This document shows positions 25,985 to 34,521 of a stretch of DNA of 64,000 nt, in pieces. This DNA comes from Tenericutes bacterium MO-XQ (GTDB lineage: Bacteria; Bacillota_I; Bacilli_A; Acholeplasmatales; Acholeplasmataceae), in assembly GCA_002838185.1 (NCBI GenBank), contig CP017949.1:1-64000 (forward strand). The letters are read 5' to 3'. The notes below the pieces were generated by a model. The model did no database searches. It was not told the DNA's origin and was given only the letters and a program-made list of their open reading frames with translations. The translations under genes were made by a program, and so were the position numbers. Position 1 is the first letter of the stretch, and every line of letters starts with the position of its first letter.

Positions 25985-27062
25985 CGTAGTTAGTTTGTTC
26001 TCCGGTGGTGGAGGATTGGATTTGGGATTTTTAGCAAATGGATATAATATCATTTGGGCATCTGATATAGATAAAAATGCAGTAGATACTTATAAACACA
26101 ATATTGGGAATCATATTATACAGGCAGACCTAAATGAGATTGATATCCAATCAATTCCCAAGTCAAAAATTTTAATTGGGGGACCACCTTGTCAATCTTT
26201 TTCGTTGATTGGTAAAAGAGATACAAATGACCATAGAGGGAAATTAGTTTGGAAATATCTAGAAATATTAGAACATGTAAATCCAGAAGCTTTTGTATTC
26301 GAGAATGTTACAGGTATTTTATCTGCAAAGGATTCTAATGGAAATAAAGTTATTGATTTATTGGTGAGAAAATTCAGTGAATTAGGTTATATTGTTACAT
26401 GGAAGATTATAAATGCTGCTGAATATGGAGTTCCACAAAAAAGAAAACGTGTTATTATTGTTGGATTGAAAAACGAGAAATTTATCTTTCCAGAGGAAAC
26501 TCATTTTGACAATGAGAAAGGTAAAAATAGATTTGTATCTGTTGAAGAAGCTTTAGACGATTTACCACCAGCAAGTAAAAACATTTCTTCAACCCTTAAG
26601 TATTTGTCAGAACCTACAAGTGATTACCAAAAGGAAATGAGAGGTAAAACAGTTGTTGTTACAGATCATTATGTGCAAACAACAAGTGAGTTAGACAAAT
26701 ATATTATTAAGCATGTAAAACCTGGTGGGAATTACATGGATGTTCCTAGTACAGTTAATTCCGAAAGAATAAAAAGGTTACAAAAAGATGGCGGGCATAC
26801 AACTTGTTATGGTAGATTACATCCAGATAATCCTTCTTATACAATTAATACATATTTCAATAGACCAAATGTTGGGTGTAATATTCATTATAAATATGAT
26901 AGGTTGATTACAGTAAGAGAAGCCTTGAGGTTACAATCATTTCCAGATGATTATAATATTATTTCCTCAAGTAAAAAGGGCAGAAATACAATAGTAGGCA
27001 ATGCAGTGCCACCTAAATTAGCGGCTATTATCGCCAAGCAACTAAAGAAATACTTGGTATAA
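25974..27062 (+). CDS. DNA (cytosine-5) methyltransferase of the restriction operon
   Basis: The 362-residue protein starts MSLNVVSLFSGGGGLDLGF (motif I). It has the catalytic GGPPCQSFS (about residue 70), FENVTGIL (motif VI), PQKRKRVIIVG (motif VIII) and the C-terminal GNAVPPKLA (motif X), so all key parts are present. AAGGATG before ATG 25974 sets the start. It overlaps the preceding adenine methyltransferase gene, and the next gene begins four bases after its stop. A cytosine and an adenine methyltransferase side by side suggest an asymmetric recognition site, each enzyme protecting one strand. Confidence 0.93.
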   Translation: MSLNVVSLFSGGGGLDLGFLANGYNIIWASDIDKNAVDTYKHNIGNHIIQADLNEIDIQSIPKSKILIGGPPCQSFSLIGKRDTNDHRGKLVWKYLEILEHVNPEAFVFENVTGILSAKDSNGNKVIDLLVRKFSELGYIVTWKIINAAEYGVPQKRKRVIIVGLKNEKFIFPEETHFDNEKGKNRFVSVEEALDDLPPASKNISSTLKYLSEPTSDYQKEMRGKTVVVTDHYVQTTSELDKYIIKHVKPGGNYMDVPSTVNSERIKRLQKDGGHTTCYGRLHPDNPSYTINTYFNRPNVGCNIHYKYDRLITVREALRLQSFPDDYNIISSSKKGRNTIVGNAVPPKLAAIIAKQLKKYLV

Positions 27063-27066
27063 AATC

Positions 27067-29643
27067 ATGTGGATAAAATATACCGATTCTGAGGTGAATA
27101 AATTTCATCCAATATGTGAAATCGCCTTAAATAATGCACTAAATATAATGAATAAGAATTCTGACTATCGAGTAGCCCATCATCAATATGCTGGATCACT
27201 TGAAATGGATTTTGTAATTGAAAATAGAATCACAAAGCAAATTCTATGTGTAATTGAAATAAAAAGAACACCAAATGATGTTCAAAGTACAAGGTTTCAG
27301 TATCAAGCTATGTCATATGTTCAACAACTATATTACAAACTTGAGAGACCATATTACTTAATTACTAACTTAGAATATGCTTTCTCTTTTCGATATGATT
27401 CTTCAATGCCACAACCATATCAACAAATTTTGAGCCCAGGATTAATCGAAATTGCTAGGTTTAGAGATTATGTTTCTCAACAAGAATATATTGACATACT
27501 TACAGACTTTTTTAGAGATTATCTTGTCAATATATTTAATAATGAATACGACTATTTACTAACTCTTAAAGACTTTTCTCTTCTCGCAGAATTGATTAAA
27601 GATAATCCTACAAAATGGAAAACAAACATAGCTGTTTCTCTTTACGAGTATATTAGAGGTTCTTTTAGTTCGGTATCACGTAATGACTTAAGAGATGTAC
27701 GGGCTTTTAGAAATGATATTTCTAGGATATGTTTCGAGGGGCATAAGGTTAACTTTTCTCAAATATTTACTTATGATAAAGAATACTATGATGAGCAGGT
27801 TATTGCAAGAGGTCAATTATTAATTGATTTATATAGATTTGCTTCAGTTAATATTAGTGGAAGTATGGTTTCGGATATATTGCATACTATCGTTTCCTCA
27901 GGTAATGAGCATCAAGGTGAGGTTGCAACAGATAAGGAACTAGGTAAAATTGTAGCATTATTAGCAAAAGTAGCAGTTAGAAATTTTGATACGGATTCTA
28001 TTATTTGTGACCCTGCTGCTGGTAGTGGGAACTTACTAGAATCTGCTATTCAAGTATTTGATTTATCCCCAATTCAAATATTCGCAAATGATGTTAATAG
28101 ACAGTATTCAGAACTCTTAAGTTTAAGATTTGGTTTGAATTTTCCAAAAGTAATATCCCTGTGTAATTCACCTAGAATTGAAACAATGAATATTACTGGT
28201 TTACAAAAGAGTGATTTTCAAAAAGTTAAGGTTGTTCTCTTAAATCCACCCTATGTTGCTGGAATTAATTCAGTGGATAGAAAACAAGATTTGGTAGCGT
28301 CTTTAATGTATAATTTTGATAAAGACTCTAAACTAAATATTGGTCAAGCTGGATTAGAATTAGTTTTTCTTGAATATATTACTAATTTAGTCGATACTGG
28401 TACAATTATATCTTGTATTATGCCAAAACAATTGTTAGTATCCAGAGGACCAGAATCTCAAGCATTTAGACATTTTTTGATTAATGATTTTGGGCTAAAA
28501 ATAGTATTTAATTATCCTGGAACAGGACTATTTGATTCTGTTACAAAAGATACTTTTGTTTTAGTAGGAAATATTGGTGTTCATAGTGAAACGGTGAAAT
28601 TCGTTAGTAGTTTGGTTGAAGTTAGTGACCTTGATGCTGATGAATTATTTAACTCTATGAATGAGGATTTATCATTAACTAATAAGTATAAATCAATAGG
28701 AATAGGATTAGAAGCATTGCAAATGGAGAGCGGTGCATTATCTAATCTTGTTGAAGAGGGTTGGAGATTTGCAAATTCGGAACTTGTTGATGCTATCGAT
28801 TTTTGTGAACAAAATTTATTTAATTTTAAAGGTGCTTTTCAGTTATCTGATTTTTTAGATGACTTAGTAAGTTATCGTGGTAAAATAGGGAATCAAGGCG
28901 CAAGCGATTTATTGTTTTTTAATTCATCTTCAAAATATACAGATTTTTACAGTTTGTATTCTACTTTAGCTGAAGCTGGAATACCCGCATTAAGAAATTC
29001 AGATTCACTGGATAACGTATTAATATCATCGGGTGATTCTCGTTTCTTAGATTGGGGAAGTGATGACAGCATTGATGTTTCAAACGCTGTAATTACAAAC
29101 TATTTAAAGGTGCCTATGATATCTGGAAGGCAAGCAAAGAAACAGAAGAATGTTTCCGATATAGTTAAAATAGTTAAGAAAAGCAAGAATCAAATCACTA
29201 AAAAGAACTCTTTAATAATTCCTAGAGATTTAAGAGTAAAGGGAAGAGTGTTTATTAATTTAGAAGACATGTATTTATCTACGAATTTTGTTGTTATTGA
29301 AGTCAATGATTATAGGAAAGCAGTAATTGTTGGCAGTTGGATGACTTCAGTTTTTTATCAATTAATATGTGAAATATCTGCAAAAGATAATGAAGGAACA
29401 AGAAAAATGGAAGTTGCAGATTTGAAAAGTACGTATATAATTAACCCGGACCTAATAAATCATGAAGTATTTTTAGAGTTGGAATCAGCCTTAACTAACA
29501 CAGAATTTATTAACTTGCAAACACCACAAGTGAGAGATGTTGATATTATTTGGGCAAAATTAATTTTTGGTGATAGTTATGAAGAAAAACTAGAATACGC
29601 GAATAACCTATTAGGGTATGTTGGAACTAAAAGAAATTCTTGA
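27067..29643 (+). CDS. Fused restriction nuclease-adenine methyltransferase (type IIG-like)
   Basis: The 858-residue protein appears to fuse three parts. The N-terminal part has a PD-(D/E)XK pattern: D48 in LEMDF, then E64-I-K66 in CVIEIKR. A helical linker follows. The adenine methyltransferase core has DPAAGSGNLLES at about residue 313 and LLNPPYVAG at about 390. The C-terminal region (about 560-840) resembles a target recognition domain. Type IIG enzymes cut and methylate from one polypeptide. It ends the operon with the two separate methyltransferases. A BREX- or type I-like role is possible, but no helicase, PglZ or HsdR gene is nearby. Confidence 0.78.
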   Translation: MWIKYTDSEVNKFHPICEIALNNALNIMNKNSDYRVAHHQYAGSLEMDFVIENRITKQILCVIEIKRTPNDVQSTRFQYQAMSYVQQLYYKLERPYYLITNLEYAFSFRYDSSMPQPYQQILSPGLIEIARFRDYVSQQEYIDILTDFFRDYLVNIFNNEYDYLLTLKDFSLLAELIKDNPTKWKTNIAVSLYEYIRGSFSSVSRNDLRDVRAFRNDISRICFEGHKVNFSQIFTYDKEYYDEQVIARGQLLIDLYRFASVNISGSMVSDILHTIVSSGNEHQGEVATDKELGKIVALLAKVAVRNFDTDSIICDPAAGSGNLLESAIQVFDLSPIQIFANDVNRQYSELLSLRFGLNFPKVISLCNSPRIETMNITGLQKSDFQKVKVVLLNPPYVAGINSVDRKQDLVASLMYNFDKDSKLNIGQAGLELVFLEYITNLVDTGTIISCIMPKQLLVSRGPESQAFRHFLINDFGLKIVFNYPGTGLFDSVTKDTFVLVGNIGVHSETVKFVSSLVEVSDLDADELFNSMNEDLSLTNKYKSIGIGLEALQMESGALSNLVEEGWRFANSELVDAIDFCEQNLFNFKGAFQLSDFLDDLVSYRGKIGNQGASDLLFFNSSSKYTDFYSLYSTLAEAGIPALRNSDSLDNVLISSGDSRFLDWGSDDSIDVSNAVITNYLKVPMISGRQAKKQKNVSDIVKIVKKSKNQITKKNSLIIPRDLRVKGRVFINLEDMYLSTNFVVIEVNDYRKAVIVGSWMTSVFYQLICEISAKDNEGTRKMEVADLKSTYIINPDLINHEVFLELESALTNTEFINLQTPQVRDVDIIWAKLIFGDSYEEKLEYANNLLGYVGTKRNS

Positions 29644-29958
29644 TTTTGTACACCTTCTATAATCCTTGTGATTTCTTGTATAACCAACGAAAAGAAAATA
29701 TATAAGATTATATTAGATTAAATCACAATACACTTTTTAGAGCCTAATAGGGCTGTATCGTGCTTTACGCTCATGGACAAAATTTGACAATTATGATAGA
29801 GTGTATTTATCGTGGAGTACTGGCTAAAAGTAAGCCTAGAAGTAATAGGAGTTCGAGTTGATCGGATTCCTTTTTCTTTTGCAGAGAAAATTGTAGTATT
29901 CAACTCGTAAACAATTACAGTTTTTGACATTTTAGACTGTAAGGTTGGAGTGGTGAAA
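29644..29958 (+). other. Gap between restriction operon and packaging region
   Basis: No credible gene is present in this gap of about 310 bases. A strong intrinsic terminator lies at 29848-29880: GGAGTTCGA pairs with TCGGATTCC and is followed by TTTTTCTTTT. It would end the restriction operon transcript and insulate the late genes. Downstream, AAGGTTGGAG is the ribosome site of the next gene. Confidence 0.6.
29848..29880 (+). terminator. Intrinsic terminator after the restriction operon
   Basis: A nine-pair stem, with two G-T pairs and loop GTTGA, is followed by nine T in ten bases. Confidence 0.75.
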
Positions 29959-30447
29959 ATGAAAGGTAAAATGCCAGATTACTACGAAAAATGGCAAGAA
30001 CAAAACATTCTTGATCAGAAGATAGCTGAAATACAAGATATGGTTTCTAAAAATTACACACAGAAGAATATCGCTAAAATTTTAGGAATGTCTGAAAAGA
30101 CTTTGATTAGTTTAAAGAAGAAATATCCGAAATTGGATCATGCTTTTATCTTTGGTAATGATGAGTTGAAGTATCAACTTATGGATACAATGTTCAAAAA
30201 AGCTATGGGTTATGAATATGAAGAAACTCAAACAACGATTGAGGAAACAAAAACTGGTACTAAAAAGAAAATTGTAAAGTATAAGAAAAAAGCGCAACCA
30301 GATATGAATGCAGCCAGATACCTACTAATTATTAAATTTGGACGTGACTATAATGATAAAAAAGAAGAAATCGATGCAATGTATGAGCGATTGAGAAATA
30401 GAGAGGAAAAGTGGACGAATGCAAGTAGTGATGAAGAAGATATCTAG
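29959..30447 (+). CDS. Helix-turn-helix phage protein, terminase small subunit-like
   Basis: The 162-residue protein starts MKGKMPDYYEKWQEQ. Near the N-terminus it has a helix-turn-helix (KNYTQKNIAKILGMSEKTLISLKKKYP). A basic middle segment (TGTKKKIVKYKKKAQPD) and a terminal helix follow. Similar proteins precede ParB-methyltransferases in Firmicutes phages and are sometimes called terminase small subunits; another TerS candidate lies directly before TerL. GGAG eight bases upstream supports ATG 29959 over the GTG codons at 29950 and 29953. A DNA-binding regulator is an equal possibility. Confidence 0.55.
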   Translation: MKGKMPDYYEKWQEQNILDQKIAEIQDMVSKNYTQKNIAKILGMSEKTLISLKKKYPKLDHAFIFGNDELKYQLMDTMFKKAMGYEYEETQTTIEETKTGTKKKIVKYKKKAQPDMNAARYLLIIKFGRDYNDKKEEIDAMYERLRNREEKWTNASSDEEDI

Positions 30448-31621
30448 TCTTCTAGAATATGATAATAATCCAAGACATAATGAAGAAGCGATTGAAGCAG
30501 TTGCTAATTCCATCCGTGAATTTGGATTCAAAGTTCCAATAGTCATCTCAAGTGATAACGTCATCATTGCCGGACATACACGCTTAAAAGCCTCTGTGTC
30601 GCTTGGTTTTGAAGAAGTGCCATGTATTATCGCAGATGACTTAAACGACGAACAAATCAAAGCGTTTCGATTAGCTGATAACAAGACAGCTGAACTAGCT
30701 ACTTGGGATTTATCTAAACTTGAAGAAGAACTATCTCATATAGATATGGATATGCTTCAGTTTGGTTTTGAGGAAATGGAAGAACTGCTACCTGATAATG
30801 CTTCTGATGATGATTTTGACATAACTGATGAAATTCCTGAAGTACCTTTCTCACAACCAGGAGACATCTATGAACTAGGACCACATCGATTAATGTGTGG
30901 TGATTCAACGGATTCAAAACAAGTAGCAACTTTACTTGATGGCCATGAAGTTGATATGATATTCACTGATCCTCCATATAATGTAGATTACGAAGGAACA
31001 GCAGGTAAGATTAAAAACGATAAGATGGAAGACGATAGTTTCTATCTTTTTTTATATGAAGCATTTAATAACATGTTTGAACATACAAAACCTGGTGGAG
31101 CGATATATGTTTGCCATGCTGATACAGAAGGACTTAACTTTAGAAATGCATTCAAGAATGCTGGTTACAAACTAGCTGAATGTCTGATATGGGTTAAGAA
31201 TGCTTTAGTCCTTGGTAGACAAGATTATCACTGGCGACATGAACCAATTCTCTATGGATGGAAGGAAGGAGCAGCTCATTACTTTGTTGATGATCGTACG
31301 CAAGATACCATTTGGGAATATAACAAGCCAAAGAAAAATGAAGAACATCCAACCATGAAACCATTAGAACTCGTGGGAAAAGCAATCAGTAATTCCTCAA
31401 GACGACATGATTCTATATTAGATCTATTTGGTGGTTCAGGTTCAACGATGATAGCTGCTGATCAACTGGATCGTAAATCATTCTTAATGGAACTTGATGA
31501 GAGATTTGTTGATGTCATAGTTAAACGATATATTAAACATAAGGAATCAGATGAAGATTGTTATTTGATAAGAAATGGAAAAAGGTCACCAATTAGCCAT
31601 TTTGATATCTTTGGAAATTAG
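30419..31621 (+). CDS. ParB-domain/DNA adenine methyltransferase fusion
   Basis: The 400-residue protein has an N-terminal ParB-like domain (about 5-120) with IIAGHTRLKASVSLGF. An acidic linker follows, then a methyltransferase domain with MIFTDPPYNVDYEG (motif IV, about residue 185) and LDLFGGSGSTMIAADQ (motif I) after it, the beta-class order. It probably methylates adenine in phage DNA to hide it from host enzymes or mark it for packaging. The gene overlaps the preceding one by 29 bases. It is the fifth S-adenosylmethionine-dependent methyltransferase in this prophage. Confidence 0.9.
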   Translation: MQVVMKKISSLLEYDNNPRHNEEAIEAVANSIREFGFKVPIVISSDNVIIAGHTRLKASVSLGFEEVPCIIADDLNDEQIKAFRLADNKTAELATWDLSKLEEELSHIDMDMLQFGFEEMEELLPDNASDDDFDITDEIPEVPFSQPGDIYELGPHRLMCGDSTDSKQVATLLDGHEVDMIFTDPPYNVDYEGTAGKIKNDKMEDDSFYLFLYEAFNNMFEHTKPGGAIYVCHADTEGLNFRNAFKNAGYKLAECLIWVKNALVLGRQDYHWRHEPILYGWKEGAAHYFVDDRTQDTIWEYNKPKKNEEHPTMKPLELVGKAISNSSRRHDSILDLFGGSGSTMIAADQLDRKSFLMELDERFVDVIVKRYIKHKESDEDCYLIRNGKRSPISHFDIFGN

Positions 31622-31683
31622 TTACTATAGTCAAAAAAGTACTTGCTATTTAGTCGCTTTAGAGTGATATATATAGTAACTAA
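31618..31683 (+). promoter_or_regulatory. Repeated regulatory motif, copy A, within a 12-bp inverted repeat
   Basis: TTAGTTACTATA (31618-31629) is perfectly complementary to TATAGTAACTAA (31672-31683). Between them lies ACTTGCTATTTAGTCGC and further sequence closely matching copy B at 18483-18530. The left arm overlaps the stop codon of the ParB-methyltransferase gene. AAAGGAG and the start of the next gene follow within 20 bases. Confidence 0.6.
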
Positions 31684-31702
31684 AACAAAGGAGACTAAGA
31701 TT

Positions 31703-32131
31703 ATGGAAAAAGAAATGAATGTTAAAACTTGGATTGAAAAATTCAATAACGGAGATTTTGAATCAAAAGATTATGCAACACAATGTGGAGCTGGGTGGTA
31801 CGATTGGTTTTGTAAAGATACAAGTCTAGCTGGTAAAACCAAACGCATGGGAAACATTGTAAAACAAGTTAAATCTGGTGGAAAAATTAACCTTGAAACC
31901 ATGTATGTGTGGTTCAAGAATAACTGCCCATTAAATGGTCCACTATATGATGATTTTAGATTTGCAGATATTGAAACTGGAGATGTACAATTTACAATTC
32001 AAATCGCAAGTGTTCACAATGAAAAACGATATACAGTTTATGGTAGAAAGAACAACTTTGATAAACCATTATTTGAGTCAGATTCTTCAAGAGAACTTGT
32101 GAAATGGTTCAATGAAGGGTGGATTGAATAA
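31703..32131 (+). CDS. Hypothetical phage protein
   Basis: The 142-residue soluble protein starts MEKEMNVKTWIEKFNNGDF and is rich in aromatic residues and charge. It has an unusual CGAGWYDWFCKDTSLAGKTK segment and a C-terminal RELVKWFNEGWIE. I do not assign a domain. ATG 31703 follows AAAGGAGACTAAG; the frame extends upstream into the repeated motif without a ribosome site. It is followed without a gap by the next small gene (TAATG), so they form an operon under the repeated motif. Confidence 0.7.
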   Translation: MEKEMNVKTWIEKFNNGDFESKDYATQCGAGWYDWFCKDTSLAGKTKRMGNIVKQVKSGGKINLETMYVWFKNNCPLNGPLYDDFRFADIETGDVQFTIQIASVHNEKRYTVYGRKNNFDKPLFESDSSRELVKWFNEGWIE

Positions 32132-32508
32132 TGTATAAAGAATTCAATGCACATCCGAAAGGAATCAAAACTGGAGATTGTGTTGTAAGAGCAATAGCAA
32201 CAGCAAAACAAATAGACTATCTAGAATGCAGAAGAGAACTAAACCGCTCAAAACGAGAACTTGGATATTCAAGTTATAAAGACACAAAGTTTTTATATGA
32301 TTATTTAAAAGGTTATCCAAGACTCATATTTAAACCGGTAAAAGGAGAACCAAGACTCAAAGGTAGTGACTTTACAGAGTTGCATCCAAAAGGAACATAC
32401 ATCTTAAAAATGGCAGGACATATTACTGCTTGTATAGATGGTGTAATCCTTGATACTTGGGATTGTACATACCGTTCAGTTTATACAGCATGGGAGATAG
32501 CAAAATGA
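32131..32508 (+). CDS. Small papain-like cysteine protease candidate
   Basis: The 125-residue protein has Cys17 in TGDCVVRAIA, His97 in GHITACIDG and Asp108 in LDTWDC. This is the residue order and spacing logic of a minimal papain-like/C39-like peptidase fold. The substrate is unknown; related small proteins occur in Firmicutes phages. It overlaps the stop of the previous gene and is coupled to the next by ATGA. A structure prediction would settle the fold. The function is inferred from motif order only. Confidence 0.5.
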   Translation: MYKEFNAHPKGIKTGDCVVRAIATAKQIDYLECRRELNRSKRELGYSSYKDTKFLYDYLKGYPRLIFKPVKGEPRLKGSDFTELHPKGTYILKMAGHITACIDGVILDTWDCTYRSVYTAWEIAK

Positions 32509-32807
32509 AAGTAAACTTTATAAGGAAAGCAACGCCCGATGAACTTCTTCCTCAAGATGAATTCATCATTGAAAAAGAAGTTATCATTGATGAGGATTTG
32601 TTTGAAACATTCATACATGATCCACTTGATGATTATGAGTTTATTAAAGAAAATATTGATGTGATGTATTGTGATAATGAAGATGTGTTCCATTGCATAT
32701 TTGTAACAAGCAATGAACATAATTTTGGAATCCTTGTTGAAAGTGAAGGATATCATTACGCAAGGTACACAGCATATTTACCAAAATCGATACTTAGGAG
32801 CGAATAG
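32505..32807 (+). CDS. Hypothetical phage protein, small and acidic
   Basis: The 100-residue acidic protein starts MKVNFIRKATPDELLPQDE. The middle is rich in D and E (VIIDEDLFETFIHDPLDDYE), and the C-terminus carries EGYHYARYTAYLPKSIL. I see no known catalytic motif. The start at 32505 overlaps the previous stop (ATGA), giving translational coupling. Negative charge and small size would fit a DNA mimic or an inhibitor, but that is speculation. Confidence 0.65.
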   Translation: MKVNFIRKATPDELLPQDEFIIEKEVIIDEDLFETFIHDPLDDYEFIKENIDVMYCDNEDVFHCIFVTSNEHNFGILVESEGYHYARYTAYLPKSILRSE

Positions 32808-32844
32808 CTCCTTTTTTACTCATTTATAAAGGAGATGAAGTTTT

Positions 32845-33975
32845 ATGCAAGTAGTAACAAGTGAATCCGTATTTAGTGGTCATCCGGATAAAGTCTGTGA
32901 TCAAATCAGTGATGCCATACTAGATGCCATTTTAGAACAAGATAAAAATGCTCGAGTAGCAGTAGAAACAGCCATCAAGGATGATTTAGTCTTTGTCTTT
33001 GGAGAAGTAACAACAACTGCGATAGTAAACTACGCAAATATAGCAAAACAAAAACTTAAAGAGATAGGCTATGAAGATGAGTTCGTAGTCATGGAAAAGA
33101 TATCTAAACAATCAGCTGATATTGCTTTTGGAGTAAATTCAACTGAATCACATGAACAAGGTGCAGGCGATCAAGGGATTATGTTTGGTTATGCTTGTAA
33201 TGAAACACAAGAATTCATGCCATTACCGATCATGTTAGCAAATCAAATCTCAAAAGAGATGGATAAAATACGTAAAGAAAAATACTCACACATCTTTGGA
33301 CCAGATGGAAAGTGTCAAGTATCAGTAGCTTATAAGAATGGTAGACCAAAGAAAGTTCAAACGATTGTTGTATCAGCACAAACCAAACCATGGATTAAGA
33401 AAGAGTTATATGAAGATTTAATCATTAACGAAGTCTTAACTAAAGTTTTTGATTTTGATACGATTGTCGAGGCAGAAGTATTAATCAATCCTACTGGAGA
33501 GTTCGTGATTGGTGGTCCATATGCAGATTCTGGATTAACTGGTAGAAAGATTATTGTAGATACATATGGTGGCTATGCTAAACATGGCGGAGGAGCCTTT
33601 TCAGGCAAAGACGTAAGCAAAGTTGATCGTAGTGCGGCTTATTATGCAAGATACGTAGCAAAAGCCGTTGTAGGGGCAGGTTTTGCCACACACTGCGAGG
33701 TACACTTGAGCTATGCAATTGGCGTTGCTAAACCAGTGAGTGTTTTAGTTAATACCTTTGATACTGGTGTAACATCAGATGAAGAGATACAAGCACTCGT
33801 GAACTATGTATTTGATTTTAGACCAGAAAGCATAAGGAAAGAACTCAATCTTGATAAAGTTAAGTTCCAGGAGTTAGCAAAGTATGGACACTTCGGTAGA
33901 GAAGATTTAGATGTTCGATGGGAACATGTAGATGATAAGATTATTGAATTGAGAAAGCTTTATGAGAAAGCCTAA
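32845..33975 (+). CDS. metK: Phage-encoded S-adenosylmethionine synthetase
   Basis: MetK makes S-adenosylmethionine from methionine and ATP. The 376-residue protein has the family motifs SVFSGHPDKVCDQISDAILD at the N-terminus, GAGDQGIMFGYA, the glycine-rich GGGAFSGKD and KVDRSAAYYARY. It is of normal length and looks intact. AAAGGAGATG lies before the start. It is inside the prophage, in the same direction as its neighbours, and its stop overlaps the HNH gene. In this position it most likely supplies the methyl donor for the five phage methyltransferases. Similar phage metK genes occur in Firmicutes phages. Confidence 0.95.
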   Translation: MQVVTSESVFSGHPDKVCDQISDAILDAILEQDKNARVAVETAIKDDLVFVFGEVTTTAIVNYANIAKQKLKEIGYEDEFVVMEKISKQSADIAFGVNSTESHEQGAGDQGIMFGYACNETQEFMPLPIMLANQISKEMDKIRKEKYSHIFGPDGKCQVSVAYKNGRPKKVQTIVVSAQTKPWIKKELYEDLIINEVLTKVFDFDTIVEAEVLINPTGEFVIGGPYADSGLTGRKIIVDTYGGYAKHGGGAFSGKDVSKVDRSAAYYARYVAKAVVGAGFATHCEVHLSYAIGVAKPVSVLVNTFDTGVTSDEEIQALVNYVFDFRPESIRKELNLDKVKFQELAKYGHFGREDLDVRWEHVDDKIIELRKLYEKA

Positions 33976-34246
33976 AGAAATACACCGATTCTATAAGTCT
34001 GTTCCATGGCAAGTAGCTAGAGAAATCAAGATACGAGAAGCCAATGGAAAGTGTGAAAGATGTGGTGCTTTAGGAGAAGAAGTTCATCATAAGATAAGAC
34101 TTACTGTTCTTAATATAACTAATCCTGAAATCAGTTTGAATCAAGAGAATTTGGAATTGTTATGTAAGAAATGTCATAACATTGAACATAATCGGTTCTC
34201 GAAGCAACAACAATTTGATGAAGATGGGAATCTGATTTCACGATAA
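33962..34246 (+). CDS. HNH endonuclease of the packaging region
   Basis: The 94-residue protein has zinc-binding cysteine pairs (CERCG and CKKCH) and the HNH pattern EEVHHKIRL followed by NLELLCKKCHNIEHNR. In HK97-type cos phages such a protein lies next to the terminase genes and helps make the packaging cut. Here it overlaps metK by 14 bases, and about 3 kb separate it from TerS because accessory genes intervene. Confidence 0.9.
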   Translation: MRKPKEIHRFYKSVPWQVAREIKIREANGKCERCGALGEEVHHKIRLTVLNITNPEISLNQENLELLCKKCHNIEHNRFSKQQQFDEDGNLISR

Positions 34247-34300
34247 ACCTCGTTTTTATAATTCATTTTTGCTATAATTATAAAAAGGGGAGTTGATATT

Positions 34301-34510
34301 ATGGCAACATACAAAGCCATTCAAAATTACATCAAAGAGAAATATAATTGCTCAGTAAAAACTTGCTGGATTGCAGATATGAAGGAGCAATTTGGGATTA
34401 CTACTAGAAAAGCACCTAATAGGATTTCAGAAAAACAAAGGGTTCATCCATGTCCAAGCGAACACAAACAAAAAATTGAAGATGCATTTAGATATTTTAA
34501 TATGCTGTAG
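34301..34510 (+). CDS. Small conserved protein of unknown function
   Basis: The 69-residue protein starts MATYKAIQNYIKEKYNCSVK and contains CWIADMKEQFGI, APNRIS and RVHPCP. The family is familiar from Firmicutes genomes and mobile elements, but no function is known to me. It has its own TGCTATAAT promoter (TATAAT 34273-34278) and AAAGGGGAG before the start, so it can be expressed apart from the late operon, for instance in the lysogen. Confidence 0.65.
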   Translation: MATYKAIQNYIKEKYNCSVKTCWIADMKEQFGITTRKAPNRISEKQRVHPCPSEHKQKIEDAFRYFNML

Positions 34511-34521
34511 TTGGATCAATT

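Noticed and set aside
29800-29880. Possible tRNA-like sequence around GGAGTTCGAGTTGATCGG
   Set aside because: The T-loop resemblance is part of a terminator hairpin; no acceptor, D- or anticodon arms can be drawn.
29718-29930. Leftward 70-codon frame in the gap after the restriction operon
   Set aside because: It overlaps a strong terminator, has no ribosome site and has no recognisable protein pattern.
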